From Campylobacteraceae bacterium (lineage in GTDB: Bacteria > Campylobacterota > Campylobacteria > Campylobacterales > Sulfurovaceae): a stretch of DNA of 16,598 bases. Under the pieces are notes generated by a model. That model was not told the DNA's origin, did not search any database, and saw nothing but the letters and a program-made list of their open reading frames with translations. The stretch is from the NCBI GenBank assembly GCA_026995985.1, contig JALWNF010000122.1, positions 1-16,598 of the forward strand, written 5' to 3'. Shown here piece by piece: positions 13,383-16,598 of this stretch. The translations under genes were made by a program, and so were the position numbers. The stretch's first letter is position 1. The number at the start of each line of letters is the position of its first letter.

Positions 13383-13391
13383 AGTATAGCA
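13383..13391 (-). promoter_or_regulatory. extended -10 promoter element TGCTATACT
   Basis: On the - strand TGC-TATACT, identical to the element at 849-857, 34 bases before the phosphatase start. The rest of the 205-base gap (13350-13554) is AT-rich with short direct repeats (ATGAATTTT and CCATTA, each twice) and no coding signal. Confidence 0.5.
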
Positions 13392-13554
13392 AAGTATACT
13401 TTTAGTTATATAAGTTAATTTTCTTCTAATTTAACTATTTTTAAGTAAAATTTGTGGTTTATGAATGAATTTTAAATGAATTTTTGAGAAAAACAGGAAA
13501 AATTAAGAAATTTTAGGAAATTTGAAGCCATTAGACTCCATTAAATTTAAGTTT

Positions 13555-14181
13555 TTATTCTCTAATCTCTACAATAGTATCTTTGTTAACACTTGAACAT
13601 AGGGTATCCATTCCCTTATTTGTCAATGCCATACAACCAATAGTCCAATCATGTGACAAAGTATAGTCATCTCCATGTCCGTCCCAATTCCAAGGTACTT
13701 GTCCATGAAAAGTAATTCCTCCACCAGGATTTACACCTAAAGCTCTTGAAGCCTCTATATCTTCTCTATTTGGATAAGAGATAAGAATCTCTTTATAGTA
13801 CTTAGGGTCAGAACGAATATCGACAATATGATACACACCCTCTGGAGTCTTTTTATCACCAGATTCTCGTTTTGGACCTATTGGATTCTCTCCTAAAGAG
13901 ACTCTATGTCTACTCAACATATTTCCATCTTCATCAAATAGTACAGCTACACGTTTTGATTTGACTACAACTATTTTAGAAGCTATCCCCTCTTGAAAAA
14001 ACTCATCATTTTGTTGCCAATCAAAAATATCATTATCTTCTACAACTGCTGTAGTTAATGAACTATTTTTTTCTTCTGTTATATTAATATCAGTAGGAGA
14101 AGTAGGAGAAGAAGGCTTCTTTTCACACCCTATAAAAATAGTTATACCTATTACTAAAAGTAGTATCTCTTTTTTCACCAT
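13555..14181 (-). CDS. YafK/YkuD-type L,D-transpeptidase lipoprotein
   Basis: 208 residues. A lipoprotein signal (MVKKEILLLVIGITIFIGC, Cys19) is followed by a Pro/Ser/Thr linker and the YkuD domain from about residue 70. The catalytic region runs from ITFHG (His159) to SHDWTIGCMALTNKGM, with His177 and nucleophile Cys183. The DWT-GC-AL form is that of the YafK/ErfK-like group rather than the shorter SHGC form. L,D-transpeptidases make 3-3 crosslinks, attach lipoproteins, or cut such bonds in the periplasm; in Helicobacter and Campylobacter relatives they affect cell shape. The start at 14181 is chosen because AAAGGATAAG precedes it and the signal peptide begins there; the upstream extension lies in the methyltransferase gene. 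Only one base separates it from that gene, whose last codons hold its ribosome-binding site. Confidence 0.86.
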   Translation of the reverse strand: MVKKEILLLVIGITIFIGCEKKPSSPTSPTDINITEEKNSSLTTAVVEDNDIFDWQQNDEFFQEGIASKIVVVKSKRVAVLFDEDGNMLSRHRVSLGENPIGPKRESGDKKTPEGVYHIVDIRSDPKYYKEILISYPNREDIEASRALGVNPGGGITFHGQVPWNWDGHGDDYTLSHDWTIGCMALTNKGMDTLCSSVNKDTIVEIRE

Positions 14182-14182
14182 C

Positions 14183-14830
14183 TTATCCTTTTTTTTGAAA
14201 CAGTGCAATATTACCATTAATTGTTTTAAGCAACTCTAAGCCTTCCTTTTTAGCCATTATCTCAAAACTCTTAGGTGTAAAAAAACTAATATGTGTAGCA
14301 TCTCTTCTATACCACCAATTTAAAAACTCATTATCATCTAATGGTGGAAACTTTGTCATAAGTGCAATATATCCATTAGGATTTAGATGTTGACTCAAAA
14401 GCTCAAAGACTTCAAGGGGTTTAGATAGATGCTCAAAGACCTCTGTTGAGGTAATAAGGTCATAACTTTTATCTTCATAGACTCTTTTAGGAGCATAAAA
14501 TATATCATAAATATCAACCTCCAATCCTCTTCGCTTTAAAAGTTCACTAAAGACAGGAGTAGGACCAGAGCCAAAATCTAAAGCTGTTTTAATCTTTTCT
14601 AAATATGGAGCAAAAGAGAGTTCAATAAACTCTTCAAACATTGCAACATAACCCTCATTTTCTAAACTGTTATTGTGTTGGTCATACTGATATTTTTCTC
14701 TTTTTGTGTCTACTCTATGAGTATCATCTAGTGATATAAATCCACAAGAAGAGCAACGATAATAATCTAATAACTTCTCTTTATCTTCTACCTTTGTTGC
14801 AAAACTACTACAGATTTTACAAGAATTCAT
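14183..14830 (-). CDS. class I SAM-dependent methyltransferase with N-terminal zinc ribbon
   Basis: 215 residues, cytoplasmic. An N-terminal four-Cys knuckle (Cys4, Cys7, Cys26, Cys29: CKIC and CSSCG) is followed by a linker and a Rossmann-type methyltransferase domain with motif I DFGSGPTPVF (85-94), a DIYD acidic end of strand two (106-109) and TSTEVFEHL (128-136). A late segment WWYRRDATHISFFTPKSFE is the usual metal-independent Methyltransf_11/23-like pattern. Such zinc-ribbon methyltransferases often act on sugars, small molecules or proteins; the substrate cannot be read. The start at 14830 places the first Cys pair at the N-terminus; the upstream 28 residues in frame are hydrophobic, AT-driven and overlap the promoter. 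The L,D-transpeptidase gene follows after one base. The functional link between the two is unknown. Confidence 0.82.
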   Translation of the reverse strand: MNSCKICSSFATKVEDKEKLLDYYRCSSCGFISLDDTHRVDTKREKYQYDQHNNSLENEGYVAMFEEFIELSFAPYLEKIKTALDFGSGPTPVFSELLKRRGLEVDIYDIFYAPKRVYEDKSYDLITSTEVFEHLSKPLEVFELLSQHLNPNGYIALMTKFPPLDDNEFLNWWYRRDATHISFFTPKSFEIMAKKEGLELLKTINGNIALFQKKG

Positions 14831-14855
14831 ATTTCTACTTAATTTTTTAGCTAAA

Positions 14856-14861
14856 ATTATA
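14856..14861 (-). promoter_or_regulatory. -10 hexamer TATAAT upstream of the methyltransferase gene
   Basis: Consensus TATAAT on the - strand, 26 bases before the chosen ATG. It supports the start at 14830 rather than the longer frame beginning at 14914, which would start upstream of the promoter. No clear -35. Confidence 0.45.
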
Positions 14862-14978
14862 ACCAAGTTTTTCCTAAAATTAATATAAAAATAACAAATT
14901 AAAAAAAACATCAATAAACTAATTAAGTGAAATAATGATAAAGTACAAATACAATAATTATTATAAAGGATGAAATCG

Positions 14979-15242
14979 ATGAAACTACTTTTAAGTTTAA
15001 TGGTTATAGGAGCAGTTGCATTTGCAGGAGGGGATATTTTACCAGTTCAAGTTAAGACTAAATTTGAAGAGCCTGTTGTAGTACAAAAACCACAACCAAG
15101 ACATACAGGTTGCTATAAACCTAATATTCCAAAATGTCCAGATTGTGTTGATGTAGCTGAAATCTGCCCAGATGACCCAAGCTTACCAATTGCTGAGACT
15201 GTACCTTGTGAAGGATTAACAAAACAACAAGCTGGTCACTAA
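14979..15242 (+). CDS. small Cys-rich periplasmic protein, unknown function
   Basis: 87 residues that I do not recognise. A short signal peptide (MKLLLSLMVIGAVAFAGG) gives a mature protein of about 70 residues. It is rich in Pro and Val with Cys at 45, 53, 56, 63 and 77, including a CPDC pair (53-56) in KCPDCVDVAEICPDDP. The odd number of Cys leaves one free if disulfides form. CPxC is redox- or metal-like, but a thioredoxin fold is not apparent. The start at 14979 is chosen over the in-frame ATG at 14970 because AAAGGA ends at 14970, giving eight bases of spacing to 14979 and none to the first. It stands alone on the + strand between two - strand blocks and shares CTAA at its stop with the convergent lipoprotein gene. 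Confidence 0.72.
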   Translation: MKLLLSLMVIGAVAFAGGDILPVQVKTKFEEPVVVQKPQPRHTGCYKPNIPKCPDCVDVAEICPDDPSLPIAETVPCEGLTKQQAGH

Positions 15243-15790
15243 AAACCTCTTTTGCCACCTTTTGGTGGTGGTAAAATCCCATATAGTCTAAATCGTTCAC
15301 TCCACTTATACTTTTTATCTTTTTCTATTGTAACAAAATATAAATCTCCAGAGTTTCGCCAAGCATCTAATAAAATACTATTTGTAATCCCTCTATCTTT
15401 TAATGAAACAGAGATAGCATTGTGTTCATTTAAGTAACCAATATTGGCTCCTACAGTATGAAATGCAAAGCTTCTATAGTTCTTTCTTACTAAAAAATGT
15501 AATAAATCATCTGCCCATTCATAACAAAGACCTCTATCTTTTAACCCTAAATTAACTAATGCATTATGTAACCAAGGAGAGTCAATAGCTCTATATTTTT
15601 GAGCTAAAAGATAGCTATAGTTAACACTACTTCTTGCTAAATCTTCTGCCTCATAGACATCTACACTTGAGCCTAGATTAAGAAGCATATTTTTTAAAGT
15701 AATAATTTTAGCTTGACGATACTCTAAGGGTGGAGTCTTTACTGCACACCCTATAAAACAAAAGAGACTAAATAAATATAAACTTCGCAT
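15239..15790 (-). CDS. lipoprotein with possible Cys-His-Asp (papain/transglutaminase-like) triad
   Basis: 183 residues. The lipoprotein signal ends in FCFIGC (Cys15). The mature part is helical at first (to about residue 70), then contains DRGLCYEWADDL (Cys89), FHTVGANIGYLNEHNAISV (His123) and SILLDAWRNSGDLYF (Asp142). A Cys at the start of a helix, then a His and an Asp on strands, with W residues nearby, is the order of transglutaminase-like and other papain-fold enzymes. The triad assignment is my reading and no family name is certain. A periplasmic, lipid-anchored hydrolase or protease is the likely meaning. It starts within the last 23 bases of the rhomboid gene with no ribosome-binding site, so it is probably translated by coupling. 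The PPPKGGKRGF tail is encoded by a hairpin-forming stretch. Confidence 0.72.
   Translation of the reverse strand: MRSLYLFSLFCFIGCAVKTPPLEYRQAKIITLKNMLLNLGSSVDVYEAEDLARSSVNYSYLLAQKYRAIDSPWLHNALVNLGLKDRGLCYEWADDLLHFLVRKNYRSFAFHTVGANIGYLNEHNAISVSLKDRGITNSILLDAWRNSGDLYFVTIEKDKKYKWSERFRLYGILPPPKGGKRGF
15251..15275. terminator. possible hairpin terminator in the 3' end of the lipoprotein gene
   Basis: TTTGCCACC pairs with GGTGGTAAA (one G-T pair) around a seven-base loop, just past the convergent CTAA stops. A shorter alternative is CCACC-TTTT-GGTGG. On the - strand GGTTTTT follows within ten bases. Plausible but weaker than the other terminators. Confidence 0.35.
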
Positions 15791-16445
15791 AAAGAGATAC
15801 TAGGTAGTTATAAAACAATACCAACAGCATTAATGAGACAACTAAGTATCCCCAAACAAACTTAGGATTTTTAGCTATAATAAATCCTCCTATCATACCA
15901 GCTACCAATCCACCAACATGAGCAGAGACATCAATATTTGGAAAGATAAATCCAATGATTAGGTTAATAAAAAGAAGAACACCAAAATCTTTCATAAAAG
16001 CCCTAAACTGCTCTTGCATTCTATCTTTGTGAACAAATGCAAATCCTGCTAATGCTCCAAAAAGACCAAAAATTGCTCCACTTGCTCCAACAGCAAAACC
16101 TCCTATATGTATATACATAGATAAAAAAGCACCAAAAAATGCCGATATAAAATAGATACTCAAATAGGCAACTTTAGAAAAGAGCTTCTCTACCATCTTC
16201 CCAACAATATACAAAGAGAGCATATTCATAATAATATGTGTTCCTCCAGAGTGGAGAAAGGTAGATGTAACTAATCTATAAAGTTCACCCTTTACAATAA
16301 CAGCATGACTATCTAATGCACCAGCCATAAAGAGTACTTCTGTAATATCATCACTTATAGTAGAGATTAAAAAGAGCAAAATGCTCACAGCCATTAAACT
16401 ATAGGTTAAAGGTATATCTTTAAATTTTTCAAGATTATTATTCAT
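15768..16445 (-). CDS. rhomboid-family intramembrane serine protease
   Basis: 225 residues with six predicted membrane helices. The catalytic serine is Ser122 in GASGAIFGLFG and the paired His is His176 in SAHVGGLVAGMIGG. The first-loop signature HSGGTHIIMNM carries His70 and Asn74 of the oxyanion region. GELYRLVTSTFLH before it is the standard rhomboid entry. It cleaves membrane proteins within or near their transmembrane helix; its substrates are unknown. The ATG at 16445 is chosen because residues from there match the family. The in-frame TTG at 16493 would add a hydrophobic stretch that overlaps the upstream gene. No clear ribosome-binding site; the upstream gene ends four bases before the ATG, so coupling is likely. 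The lipoprotein gene overlaps its 3' end by 23 bases. Confidence 0.92.
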   Translation of the reverse strand: MNNNLEKFKDIPLTYSLMAVSILLFLISTISDDITEVLFMAGALDSHAVIVKGELYRLVTSTFLHSGGTHIIMNMLSLYIVGKMVEKLFSKVAYLSIYFISAFFGAFLSMYIHIGGFAVGASGAIFGLFGALAGFAFVHKDRMQEQFRAFMKDFGVLLFINLIIGFIFPNIDVSAHVGGLVAGMIGGFIIAKNPKFVWGYLVVSLMLLVLFYNYLVSLYAKFIFI

Positions 16446-16449
16446 AAAC

Positions 16450-16598
16450 TTATAATACCAAAATAAACAACCAAAGAGCAAATAGTAGAGCAATAAAAGA
16501 GAGTAGATAGAAGAGCCATCGTGAGTAGACAGCTAAAAAAGAGAGCGTTAAGTAGCCAAAAAGATAGCTCTTGTCTAATTTAAAGGCGACTGTATGAG
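16450..16598 (-). CDS. 3' end of a membrane protein gene (5' end outside window)
   Basis: On the - strand one frame is open from the window edge to the TAA at 16450-16452 and reads HTVAFKLDKSYLFGYLTLSF, then LAVYSRWLFYLLSFIALLFALWLFILVL, 48 residues. The other two frames hit stops within 25 bases. The last 40 residues make one or two membrane helices. It ends four bases before the rhomboid ATG, so it is probably the first visible gene of the same operon. I cannot name the family from this tail. Confidence 0.5.
   Translation of the reverse strand, partial: HTVAFKLDKSYLFGYLTLSFLAVYSRWLFYLLSFIALLFALWLFILVL

Noticed and set aside
1..16598. CRISPR array, tRNA, rRNA, integrase or prophage
   Set aside because: No regularly spaced repeats, cloverleaf-like gaps or matching proteins were seen; nearly all sequence is accounted for by the genes listed.

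Overview
The window is AT-rich, densely packed bacterial chromosome. The organism is most likely a Campylobacterota (Epsilonproteobacteria) member of the Sulfurovum/Sulfurimonas/Helicobacter kind. This is inferred from protein character, very low GC, a bioF-pbp1A gene pair as I remember it from Helicobacter pylori, an ilvE-band 7 pair as I remember it from Campylobacter jejuni, and a small c553-type cytochrome. No phage, integrase, transposase, CRISPR array, rRNA or tRNA gene was seen. It reads as ordinary core chromosome with a few small scars.

Layout. 1-808: the 3' end of a MukB/MksB-like SMC ATPase, converging with a small exported protein. 941-4025: bioF (biotin) and a class A penicillin-binding protein on the + strand. 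4060-5798: a Bcp/PrxQ peroxiredoxin, an 88-bp inverted-repeat element, a 67-aa helical protein, and a coupled pair made of a TudS-like (DUF523) protein and a DUF420 membrane protein. 5897-7755: an aldehyde dehydrogenase and a periplasmic cytochrome c on the - strand. 7992-10046: ilvE and a band 7/SPFH membrane protein. 10085-11564: an Hsp70-family gene remnant, an acidic lipoprotein and a low-molecular-weight protein-tyrosine phosphatase. 11783-13349: a DksA-type regulator facing a MazG-like hydrolase and a PP2A-like phosphatase. 13555-14830: a methyltransferase and an L,D-transpeptidase lipoprotein. 14979-16598: a Cys-rich periplasmic protein facing a lipoprotein with a possible Cys-His-Asp triad, a rhomboid protease, and the end of another membrane protein gene.

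Themes. Much of the content concerns the cell envelope: PBP1A, L,D-transpeptidase, lipoproteins, rhomboid and SPFH protein. The rest is housekeeping metabolism (biotin, branched-chain amino acids, aldehyde oxidation), oxidative and nucleotide-damage defence (PrxQ, TudS-like, MazG-like) and stringent-response regulation (DksA).

Most notable are the non-coding signals. The 88-bp element at 4550-4637 has perfect 19-bp terminal inverted repeats, each itself a dyad, bounded by TA. It appears to separate the peroxiredoxin gene from an older promoter: removing it restores the -10-to-start distance seen at three other genes here. It also carries outward-facing promoter-like elements with 17-bp spacers made of the dyads. 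Other points are an Hsp70 gene remnant, three convergent gene pairs whose stop codons share the same four-base YTAA overlap, and a REP-like palindrome that supplies a stop codon. I found no convincing new multi-gene system; the 88-bp element is the best candidate for something undescribed.
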